Source: Sarocladium kiliense (lineage: Eukaryota; Ascomycota; Sordariomycetes; Hypocreales; Sarocladiaceae). From it: a stretch of DNA of 64,000 nucleotides. Position 1 is the first letter of the stretch; each line of letters begins with the position of its first letter. The notes beneath the pieces were generated by a model. It was not told the origin of the DNA. It did no database searches and saw only the letters and a program-made list of their open reading frames with translations. This document shows positions 21,195-31,547 of the stretch, in pieces. The stretch lies in the NCBI GenBank assembly GCA_030734395.1, contig JAUZTG010000029.1, positions 2,170,001 to 2,234,000 on the forward strand, given 5' to 3'. A program made the translations under genes and the position numbers.

Positions 21195-23784
21195 TCAAAC
21201 CCTCCCCAACTCCCCATCCTCCAGCCCTCTCTTCATTCTGCCCGCCTTCCACCCAGACCAAGACCACCTCCCCGCCGCCTTCTTGGCCCCATCGACTATG
21301 ATAACCCTCCTCTTCCTCCCTTGTCGCCGACTACCTGTCGCTGGATCGTTGTTGAAAAGTATGCTGCTCCCAAGGGCTGCTGCTGCAGCGGCTTCAGCAT
21401 CGCGTCGACGTCGACGCGAGAATGGTGCGGAAATGAAGGACCAGAGGTTGCGAAGGAGACGTGTGAAGAGGCGAGTTTGTAGGAGGAAGACGAGGATGAT
21501 GAAGGGGACGCAGACAGCGATCATGGTGAATGGGAAGGACCAGTTGTCGGGTGAGACTTTGAACTCGGATATGCCCCATATGCCCTGCAACTTGTTAGTT
21601 TTGAGATCACAGAGGTGGATGGACGGGACATTGAGGGTTGACGTACCACAACGAATGTAGCTGGGAGGAACACCATGCTCGCGCAGGTGAGTATCCGAAT
21701 GTTATCCCCTTGGTCTATCGCCCTCCTGCTCTCTCTGATAGAGGTACCACTAAATAGCTGGTCCCTCAAATTCTCGATCTCCTTCCGCGTCCTTTCATTC
21801 CTCTTCAGCACCTCTCCCAATTCGCTCACTGTCTTCTCCAGCTCTCTCCGTAGCACCGCCATCTTCTCTCGATACTCTAGGCCTTCAGGTGAGCGAGGGT
21901 CAGGGTGCGGCCAAAGGAGAGGGTGGGTGCCGTCCCAGAAGTCGTCAGTGAAGTTGTCGGCATAGGCGGATATCATAGCTTTGATGCCGGTGTTGATGAC
22001 GGCGAGGGTATTATAGGCCCAGAAATACCGGCGAATGTAGGAGAAGTGCTTGTCTTCGAAGAGCAGACGATCACGCAAGTAGCGATTGAAAATAAACTCG
22101 GTCTGTAGGCTCCATGTTAGCTAATGCGATTCCCTCTATGATGCGCAGGAAGGCGGTGATACTCACGGGAGGGGTGATGAGCTTGGTAATGTGCTCATGC
22201 AATTGTTGGGTTCTCCTGCCAGCATCTCGATACTCCGCAATCAACAAGTCCAAGAAAGCATATGGTCCATTGTAGAAATTCTTCTGTTGAAACTCCTCCG
22301 TCCGCACTGTATGCTGATCGTCCGGGAAACTCTGAATACTCAGCACATGCCAGCTTTGAAACGTGTCAAACAAGAACCCATCCCTCGCCCTCTCTCTCCT
22401 CGGCCTCATCCTCACTGGCTTCCGTGGATCGCCCCCCAGCGACAGTGCAAGGATACTCCCACATTCGGCGATGTCAATGTGGTCACCCAGGCGCTTGTCT
22501 GAAGGTCGCTTGTCAAACTTCTGCCATGGCGCGGGACAGAGGCTATCACCGACAACGGTATAGTACTTGAACACGAAGAAGAAGCTTCGTTGCCGGACGT
22601 TGCAGGTGGTCGCGAGTGGAGGGAAGGGGGCAGCATCAGAAAGGGAAGGAGGAGCAGCGGCTGGTGAGGATGGGAGGCGCTCAAAGGCGCGATTGAGGCA
22701 GGCATGTGTGCGGTGGCGTGGTGCGTCGGATAGGAAGTGTTGGAGCAGCTCTGACATGTCGAAGTGTGGTGACATAGTCAGATGGAGCGCCGCAAGCATG
22801 AGCGGAGTTGGCTCCTGGACGATCCTGTGAGAACGTTAGTAATTGAACAGATCATGAGATCACATTTAGAACAGGTTTAACTGACGTGATTCTTCCTACC
22901 GATGACCCATCGAGGTTGGTTTCTTTGATGCCGTCCCACACCAATGGGGCGTCCACGATCCCATCCGGATTCTCGAAAAGCCCATCTCCAGTGTAGTACT
23001 TAGCTACATGGGCATCAACGTCCACACTGATCTTCCTGACACTTGCATCTGCTGCTACATCGTACATCTCAAAAGTAGCAGCCATGTATCCATCTCTCTC
23101 ATACATAGCGAAGTCCCGAAACGACAAAGCAGTCTCGAGCTCGTTCCTCCGCTTTTCTCGTAACTCCTCCAGCTGCTTATCCATGGCTTCTCCAAAGTCA
23201 GCGTCTCGCAGGTGCTGGAGAAGCATGTCGTCAGAGAAGCTCATGGGAATGAGAGGCACCGTTGTCCTGGGCATGAGCTCGACAGCTTCCTGGGTGAGCT
23301 GAGGAGAAGAGGCTTGCGGTAGGCGCTGTTGCTGAGGGTAGGCTGTTGTCTGGTCGAGCAGTGGGATGAAAGAGAGATCTTCATCGTGTGGGAGAATAGC
23401 TCCACTGAGGGGAGTGCTCGGGATGAAAGGTCTAGGTGAGGGAGCATCGAGCGTGGATCGTCGAGCAGGAAGGGGAAGGGTCTGAGAAAGCTGGTGCGCT
23501 CCACTGGTGTCGGTAGAAAAGGCAAAGGTTGGGCCGCTCAAGGCTCGAAGAGGTGGCGTGAAAGATGCATCGTGGACAGTGATCCGGCTGTCTGCACGAT
23601 TTCGACGCCGGACCGCGTCGCTCAGCGGCTGTGTCTGTTGTTGTTGCTGGTTCTGTGCTTGTTGCGGCAACTGTTGCTGCTGCAAGGCAAGGTTCTCATG
23701 GAGAGTCCTTAGGCTACGCAGGTAGTTTTCCTGCTGCTGTTCTACAGCGCGGAAGAGGTCTTCAAGGCTTGTCTGAGATGACAT
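21195..23784 (-). CDS. CorA-like membrane protein
   Basis: The protein has 800 aa from exons 22886-23784, 22167-22824, 21647-22102 and 21195-21584 (introns of 61, 64 and 62 bp). A long N-terminal region is Gln-rich (residues 34-50) and Pro/Ser-rich. A conserved central part (IVQEPTPLMLAALHL, then a helical stalk RELEKTVSELGEVLKRNERTRKEIENLRDQ) precedes two C-terminal membrane segments, about 656-671 and 685-706, as in CorA Mg2+ channels. The loop between them reads GIWGIS where classical CorA has GMN, so ion selectivity, or transport at all, is uncertain. A basic tail (RRRRR) follows. This matches the large fungal group annotated as CorA-like proteins. A short ORF overlaps its start codon. 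Confidence 0.8.
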
Positions 23785-23803
23785 GCCGCCGTAGGGTGCT
23801 CAT
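23762..23803 (-). CDS. Upstream ORF overlapping the CorA-like start codon
   Basis: A 13-codon ORF opens 19 bases before the main ATG in another frame and ends inside the main coding sequence. If the leader extends past 23803, it would compete with the main start. Confidence 0.4.
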   Translation of the reverse strand: MSTLRRHVISDKP

Positions 23804-25139
23804 TGAAGGCAGACAAGGTGGATATTCTCTAAACAGTGTGAGATGCAGCAGCGACTTGGACAGAATAATGGATGGACTCACTTTGGATAACTCTCGCTTT
23901 CAGAATGCTTGGTAGAGTGGATGGCCAAGAGTTTATGAACTACATAAACAAGTCACAAAAAAGGGCGAGCCTCATTTCGCAGTCATAGTCCCCGTGGCCC
24001 ATCCTCTTCACAGCCACTCTTGTGATTGACGGCCTCACATCCTCATGGTGGTGGTCCTTCGGTTCCTGTTTCGGAGCTCATCCGCTAGGCAGCTACCCAC
24101 GGGGGCCCCCGAAGCGAGGCGAAAGCGCGAGTGAGCCAAAAGAGTGTGTGTCCACATGCGAAGGACATCATGGGAATCAGTCCAGTCCTAATACAGTGGC
24201 TGCGGCTGAGTCGGGCGCGGCGGAGTTTGGGTGCTCGACACCAAAGATAACCACCTCCGGCTAGTCATTCTTCCAGAAGCATGCCAATACCCATCCATTG
24301 ACGTTGATTCCCCGCATGTGGTCCGTACCCGCGGCATAGCTCTGCCTCTGCGTGGTTTTAGTGCGGTAGCTCAGGCTAACGGGAAGGAGAATGAGGCGGT
24401 CGGTGGTAGGATTAGGGATGGCGTTTTGGTGGTGAGGGTGGAGGAGGAAGGGCAGATTTCCCATTGGGAGGAGCAGCAAGCAGCAAGGGCGTCTCGGTTC
24501 ACTGCGGTTCAATGCGGGCGGAGGACGCCTACGCGAACATGACCTGCCTTAAGGTTCCAGGGTCGAAACAGGGACATCGTCATCTTTCTGCACCTTATCA
24601 GGCAGCTGACCCTTTCCAAAGGAGATACCGACGATTAGTGTCGATCTGACATGAAAGCTTAATGTCATACTCAATTGCCAGGCTGGATGCCCAATGACAA
24701 CAAACCGTGTCGCCTGATAGACATCACCATTGGGCCGCCAGTGAAGGTGGCTGTACAGTCACACACCAGCCCATGGAGCGCGGTGAATAATGAGGCAAGC
24801 AACGCGATGGCGTTCATCGCGCTCGTGAAATCATGCTCTGGTCGACCAGTCTGGTAGTCTCGACGACAGCATCATCTGTACGAAACCACCGGCAGTAGCC
24901 CAGCTTTCGCTGGACTGACTCTGAGTACGCTCTTTGACAAGTCTTCCTCTCATTCAGCAAACCGTTTTCGTTTCTTGTCCTAAGTCTATCATCCAACATT
25001 AATCGAGCGCAAGATGTGCTCTGCACTAGTATGAGATGCGGCAGCAATACTGACGACTGTGATCAGTAACCAGGAAGTGAGCAAATCGCCCACGAAAATG
25101 CATAGCATCGACCCAACAAGCCCTCTTGACGCCACAACC
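23785..25139. other. Intergenic, no supported gene
   Basis: This is the upstream region of the CorA-like gene and the 3' flank of ASF1. Frames are short and unlike any family. I see no repeat or RNA gene. Confidence 0.5.
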
Positions 25140-26213
25140 TTACGAAGCGACAGTAACGGGTTGGTTGGCAGGCGTCGGGGCAGGCTTGTCCGCCTTATCG
25201 GCGACATCAACCTCCATGGCGTCGCCGTTCGCCTCCTCAGCGCCCTCGGCACCTTCTCCCTTGCCCTCTTCCTCTTCCTCTTCGAGCTCCTCCTCGCTCT
25301 CGCCCTCAATATCCACGCTGCCATCCTCGGACATTTCATCCTCCTCGACATCACCGCGGGGAGCTTTGCCGTTCTCCTGCTCAACACCAGCCATATCCGC
25401 ATCGTCTCCTGGTTGGGCAGCAGCGGCAGAGGATTCGCCCTCAGCCAGCTCGGCCTCTTCTTCCTCCTCCTCATCAGCACCGTATTGATCGCCATCAGCG
25501 ACGAGATCGGCTTCTGGCTGCTCAGGCGGGAACTCTGCCGGGGCAGAAGCTTCGGAGTCCCTGTTGTTACAAGTTAGTACCATCTCTCTCAATCTTAGTG
25601 ATAACATGGGCAAGGCTCGTACCACTTGATGGCGAAGCGTGTGACACGGGGCTTCTCTGAGAGAATGTTGCGCCTGACGCGGTCGATGATGGGTTTTGCC
25701 GGCGGCTCAGCGTTCAACTCTTCTGAGTCATATTCGTTGTTGACGTAGTATCCAACGCGCACAAACTCGCGACCATCGTAGGCACAGGTCAGCAGAACCA
25801 CGGTGACACCCAGGATCTCGGCGTCAGGGATGCGTGAAGTATTGGGGGCGTCAGCCTCGAAAACGAATTTGTTCACGCCGACAGGGATAGGTCCGACGAG
25901 GAGAGAGTCGAGCTCTTGGTCATATTGGTCGCTACAGGCAAGTCAGAAGGGCGGTGAGCTGGGGTGCACGATAGCACTCACGATGTAGCAGAACCAACGT
26001 AGGTCAACTTCCACTCGAGATCTGCGAGGGCATTTAGCAAACTTCGCTCGGGTAGCTGCGCGGAGATGTGCACGGTAGACGGGTGTTTGCACGGATAGAC
26101 ACACCATTCTGCAGCTGCTCGAGACACTCGAAAGTGATTTCGAATTCGTACTTGTCGGTGAACTTGGCGGGGTTGTTCATCACCTGAACCCCGAGAAGCG
26201 AGACGACAGACAT
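25140..26213 (-). CDS. ASF1: Histone H3-H4 chaperone Asf1
   Basis: This 292-aa nuclear chaperone hands H3-H4 dimers to CAF-1 and HIR in nucleosome assembly. Exons are 26105-26213, 25982-26021 (only 40 bases), 25623-25931 and 25140-25560; introns are 83, 50 and 62 bp. The conserved Ig-like core fills residues 1-155: MSVVSLLGVQVMNNPAKF at the start, FECLEQLQNDLEWKLTYVGS across intron 1, SEEYDQxLDSLLVGP-like SDQYDQELDSLLVGPIP, and ILSEKPRVTRFAIKWD at the end. The remaining tail is strongly acidic, with long Glu/Asp runs, as in yeast Asf1. The splice joins reproduce the conserved protein exactly, so the model is firm. The gene is divergent from RNA14 across 1.5 kb. Confidence 0.96.
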
Positions 26214-27748
26214 GATGAAGGTATGCGAGGCTGTTCAAAAGACGAAGAGGATTACGCGAAAAGTCGAGGTCGGAGAAGGAGAGAACGGTGTGCTTGAAGA
26301 AAGATCGTTGAGGGCGTGCGCAAGTGGTTCTTTTTAGATGCGGGCAACGGCTGCGGGGCGCGCGCGGATAGAAACGTTCTGTGACGCAGATGCAGTGGAT
26401 ATGTTTGTGTGATGATGGAAGGATGGAAGGAGAAGAAAGCAGAGCGGGTGGTCGCAGATGAAGAAGGTGAGTCGGGTTGTTGTTTAATTTGGTTGCCAGA
26501 GGGAAAGAAGGGTGGCGTGCAAGCGGCGGGAGCGACGTGTTTGGTCTGGTTCGCCTGTTGAGGTGTGGACGCGCTTTGAGGCCGGCCAGAGCGCGTTGAG
26601 TGGTTCTCAACGGCCTCATCGTCGCTTATCTGCCGCTATTGCTGTGTGGCGGGGCGCATAAGGCGTGGCTAGGTGTGGCTACTGGGCCTGTTACCCTGAA
26701 TCTGATTCCGCCTTCTGAGGGCAGAATATCCCATGCTTAAGCTACTCTTCTCAATATCCAGTAAATCGTGTGAGAAACATATCTATCTTTTTTCTTTTTT
26801 TTTTTTTTTTTTTTTTTTTTCCCTATGTAGCATGCTTGTAGTGTGGCTGGATACCGACGTGTGAGGATTCCCGAAATGAGAGAAGGATCCTCTTCAAGCT
26901 ATCTTTGCACTGCGTGAACGAACTAGAATGGTTAAACAACCCCTGACAATACGAGGGGCCAGAGCTCAAGATCTGGCATTCTCTGTTATTGAGTAAAGAC
27001 ACGCGCTTAGCATTGATAGGGGGATGTTTATACGGGAGAAGCCTTCTGTTGGCCAATCATGGTACTTGAAGTGATGGAGGAGACCCTTGACGGGCTGCTC
27101 ATTCCTGGGGCCCCCCTCAGAAGGTCGAGCAATAAAATGCCAGTCAAGTTAGGAGATGAGATTGGGATCAAACGCCATTCCTATGTGCTCAGATCTATTA
27201 CAGTCAGAGCATTCCCTCACACGACAGGTTCGAGAAGAAGCAGACAACTACCGTTTCGGTTTCATTCCAAAGAAGGCAGGCGGTGGAGATCTGCCCGTAA
27301 CGGTGTTCCCTTCTGGATTAGCGTCGCAGCTTGGCCTGCGATGCAGAGCTTCAAGGAATTTCCAGACAAAGAGAGAGCTCCATCATCGTTGTTCAGCCTC
27401 CCTCATTCCTCGCATTGCCATCCCCTCATCCCCGACCCATCGCCAGCGCTCCATCGCAGCCGCATCGAACAGCGCTGGTACTACGCAATTTCATTTTCTA
27501 GTATTGTCAGGCCACAAGCTGCCACGTCCTGCTGCTGCTTGCGACGCGCCTCGGACTGGTTCGCAACCAATAAGGGCTGCGATCTCGGCCAACCTCGTTT
27601 GCGACGACTTTTCTGCGCCGTCCGCTTAACCAAGTCCTCTCTCGATCTTCCTATCACTTCTCTTTTGCAGCTGGAAGCCATCTGTTTCTAGTCCTCCGTG
27701 CTTAGAGCCTCCCGCGACCCGCCTTTGGCGCTCGAGCGAACCGTCGAC
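26214..27748. other. Divergent ASF1/RNA14 promoter region
   Basis: A T-rich tract at 26788-26820 includes an uninterrupted run of 26 T. The last 400 bases before the RNA14 start contain no ATG on the + strand, and a TTTTGCAG at 27663-27670 could be a leader-intron acceptor. A 210-aa open frame at 27059-27691 is judged non-coding. Confidence 0.55.
26795..26820 (+). repeat. Homopolymer run of 26 T
   Basis: It is preceded by six T and one C (26788-26794). It could be a promoter dA:dT tract, a slippage product or an assembly collapse point. No retroposed sequence is recognisable next to it. Confidence 0.8.
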
Positions 27749-30700
27749 ATGGCTTCAGAGGATCAAGAATGGCCAGAGGAGGGGTATGGGAATGAGAGCG
27801 GAGATTCTAATCAGCATAGCGACCAAAAAGTTGAAGAATTCGACCCAGAGTCCCATAATATCGGTGATGCCCAAGACAACGGCGCTGAGGATGATGGCGG
27901 AGACTATGACCCCGAGTCTGTCACACTGGGCACCCCAGCCCAGCTGCCTGAACGCCAGTCATCATCAGCGCAGCCCCAAAACCCTCCCCAAGCACAAAAA
28001 CCCAAAGTGTCCGGAGGCTTCCTAATTGAAGCCTCTGATGACGAGGATGACGAGGGCACGCCAGCCCAGACAGGCAACGCACTGCCCAAGCCTTCTGCTA
28101 CTCCCCAGGCCGTGGAGCCTAGCAATGGTATTCTGCCTCGCCCGGGTACTAACTCTATGCCAGTACTAGCTGGGCTTGATCCTATAGCCATTCTCGAAGC
28201 ACGTGTCAAGGAGGACCCCCGAGGCGACATGGATGCGTGGCTGGACTTGATGGCAAACCACAGACAGAATCAGCGACTGGAGCAGACCAGGAGCGTATAT
28301 AACCGCTTTCTGGAGGTGTTCCCTCAAGCCGTAAGATACACGGTTCTAGTAATTTCTTTCAGAATGACTGACAACAAATAGGCTGAGATATGGTCAGAAT
28401 GGATCGAGATGGAGCTTGGACTGGACAATTTCGTCGATGCGGAGCAACTCTTCGGACGATGCTTGATGACGGTCCCGAATGTTAGATTATGGACAGTCTA
28501 TCTCAACTACATCAGACGGCGCAACGACCTCACCAACGACACGAGCGGCAATGCGAGGAGAACAATCACACAGTCGTACGAGTTTGTCATTGACAATATC
28601 GGCGTCGACAGGGACTCAGGCGACATCTGGATGGACTACATTCAGTTTATCAAGAGCGGCCCCGGCCAAATCGGCGGCGCAGGATGGCAAGATCAGCAGA
28701 AGATGGATCAACTTCGCAAGGCTTACCACCGCGCAATCGTTGTTCCCATGTCAACCGTGAATGCGCTTTGGAAAGAGTATGACCAGTTCGAGATGGGTCT
28801 CAACAAAGCGACGGTAAGATTACACTATCCGCACCTTTCTAATTGCACTGCTAACTCCAGGGAGGGACGGAAGTTTATCCAGGAACGGTCACCAGGCTAC
28901 ATGTCGGCGAAGAGCGCCAACATTGCGCTGGACAATATGACTCGTCATCTCAACAGGACAACTCTGCCGCGACTTCCGCCAGCGCCAGGTTTTGATGGCG
29001 ATGGCGACTACCGTGCCCAAATCGACATGTGGAAGAAGTGGATTGCATGGGAGAAGGAAGACCCCTTGGTGCTGAAGGATGATGAGCCCAAGGTGTATCA
29101 GCAACGAATCATGTACTGCTACAAGCAAGCGTTGATGGCTGCACGCTTCTGGCCCGAGATCTGGGTTGAGGCGGCTGAGTGGTGTTTCGAAGCTGGCATT
29201 CGTGAGAACGATCAGGACTCCGGCGTTGATATGCTGCTGCAGGGCATTGGAGCAAACCCCGAGAGTGTACTGCTGGCATTGAAGCATGCTGATCACATTG
29301 AATCTACCTTCCCCGGCAAAGAGGGCGACAAGTCCGAGTACGCCAAGGCTGTCCGAAAACCATACGACGACGTGCTCGATCACCTCTATGCGTTGGGCAA
29401 AAAGGCCAAGGAACGGGAAGATTTGGAAACCGAGACACTGAAGCAGGCGGCCGCACTAGGCACGCCAATTCACCCTTCTATTGAGAACGAAGAGGACGAG
29501 AATGGGGAGCCGAAGAAATCCGCAACGGAGGAGAAGATCATCGCGATACGGAAAGCATATGCAAAGGAGAACCGCCTCAACTGGTTGATGATTTCGTATG
29601 TGTGGATTGCCCTTGCGCGGGCAATGCGGCGTATTCAAGGCAAGGGACACAAAGACACTCATGGACTTCGCAAGGTCTTCACAGACGCAAGAGCGCGAGG
29701 GAAACTGACCAGCGATGTCTATGTTGCTGTCGCCATGCTGGAATGGGTGGTATATAAGGACCCGGTCGGCCAGAAGATCTTTGAGCGGGGTGCGAAGCTG
29801 TTTTCCACAGATGAGAAGTTCATGATAGAGTACCTGAAATACCTGCACTCCAAGGACGACACGACAAGTAAGTTGGTGCGAGCTACAACGTTGTTGAATG
29901 TTATACTGACAGCTCCTAGATGCGCGTGTGGTATTCGAGACCTGCGTCAACAAGCTTGTCGCTAAACCCGAGACTCTATCGCAAGCCAAGCCCCTTTACC
30001 AATACTTCCACAAGTACGAGTCGCAGTATGGCGAGCTCTCGCAAGTCTTGAAGCTCGAGGCGCGCATGGCTGAGCTGTTCCCCGAGGACCCGAAGCTCAC
30101 ATCTTTCGCTGCTCGCTTCAAGACTGACACCTTCGACCCCGTCTCCGCCCCCGTCATCATCTCCAAGGCCGCCCAGATGCGCCCAAAGCAACTCGTGCCT
30201 ATCATTGAGCAACCTACGGCACCACGTCACAGCCCTCAACCCCTCGCCCGTCAGGAGCAAAGTCCCCGACAGAACTACGCTCGTGCAACGGCGTCACCCA
30301 AGCGACCACTCGGAGCACTTGATGACGATGACCTCAACCCGCCGAAACGGTTCCAGAGGGGACCCTCGCCCTTGAAGGGTGCAGCTGGCCGACGTCTGGA
30401 CCAGCAGCGACGGAACCAGACTTCCGCCCTGCACCGTGACATCACATTCCTGCTAGGAATCCTCCCACCATCGCACTCATTTGACGGGCGACGAGTCAAC
30501 GTCCCCGGACTGGTGGCAACACTTCAAAACACCCACGTGCCGGACCAGGTTCCGCCACGGTCTCAACCGGCTGGCCACGGCCGTCAAGTCTCAGGAGACT
30601 ACCAGCGTGGCGCGAGTCCCTTCGGACGCGTGGCATCTGGTGGTGCGGGTTACCGAAACTCGCCGCTGAGGACTGAGGCTCCGGCTGGATATCAGAGTGG

Positions 30701-30800
30701 TGGCTACGGACAAGACGCTGGGAATGCTCAGGCAGGGTGGCCACCTGCAGCAGGCTACGGAGGACAGCCACCAACTGGATACCCCGGATATCGGTACTAA
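27749..30800 (+). CDS. RNA14: mRNA 3'-end processing protein Rna14 (CstF-77)
   Basis: This 965-aa subunit of cleavage factor IA scaffolds Rna15 in pre-mRNA cleavage and polyadenylation. Exons are 27749-28330, 28382-28813, 28865-29867 and 29920-30800 (introns 51, 51 and 52 bp). The ATG at 27749 is used because the frame extends further only to a GTG. After an acidic N terminus (1-140), HAT repeats run from about residue 145 to 690 (WLDLMANHRQNQRLEQTRSVYNRFLEVFP, IWSEWIEMELGLDNFVDAEQLFGRCL, WKEYDQFEMGLNK). A Pro/Gln-rich tail follows with a short conserved block (RDITFLLGILPPS), the likely Rna15-binding monkeytail. Intron 2 ends in GAG four bases after a CAG; only the GAG restores the conserved ATGRKFIQERSP. 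Confidence 0.94.
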
Positions 30801-31547
30801 TCGTGACAAATGAGGCACGGATGATCAGCCTCAATTGAGATATGGTTTGCATGGAATCGAAGGAGTTTGATAGGGCTGGGACAATAGGGCTGCTTGAAGA
30901 GGGGTGTTGAAACCACTGCAATTCTGGTTTGCATATCCTCTTTTCCCTCACGTTTTCTTGTATGAGTATTCAGCTGAAGTGAAGAAAGGGAAAGGGGGTG
31001 AGAGGTTTAGGTACACTTGGCTCATGCCTCCTTTCAATGAAAACATCTAATGGATCAAACTCAGCAATGCTCAATAATGACCTGCATGGTGTGTGCTTGA
31101 AAGATGAGATGAGGATCGTGCGTGTGGGCTTTGGTTGCCCTGACACACTGGCACCTGCTGCAGCTGATGAGGATGGAAGGACTCAATATTCCGCTGATCT
31201 CGCGCTTCCCCCTCTGCTATTCGAGTGTTCGGTGCACACTGTGTAGAATAGAACCATAAGACAAAGGGTATATAAACACCTCGGGGGACTGGGATCTCAA
31301 CCTCTTCTTCTTCCCCTCCACAACATCCCGAACATCACAACCTTCGCCCATCACGAAGGGTCTCGTCGCCTACAGATCTCTTCAATCCCTCCATCACCTC
31401 AGTAAGTACTACATCTTCTTCCTCGTCATCATCACAATCACCACTCTCACCTCTCCTTCACCGTTTCCACCTCCACCCTGTTTCACCTCACATCACCACT
31501 GACACCTGCCACAGACTTCACCTCAAACACTTCGGCAACCCGGGCAG
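30801..31547. other. RNA14 3' flank and Argonaute promoter and leader
   Basis: A TATA box lies at 31269. From there to the ATG at 31548 the + strand is C/T-rich with no ATG. A possible leader intron is 31402-31514 (GTAAGT to CCACAG). Confidence 0.6.
31269..31276 (+). promoter_or_regulatory. TATA box of the Argonaute gene
   Basis: TATATAAA sits 279 bases before the proposed ATG at 31548. The pyrimidine-rich stretch about 35 bases downstream is a likely initiation region. Confidence 0.65.

Noticed and set aside
25059..25577. Hydrophobic plus-strand ORF of 172 codons
   Set aside because: It is the complement of the Glu/Asp-rich tail of Asf1, which reads as Leu/Ser-rich in antisense frames.
27059..27691. 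210-codon plus-strand ORF
   Set aside because: It overlaps the RNA14 leader and its other frames; no family features.
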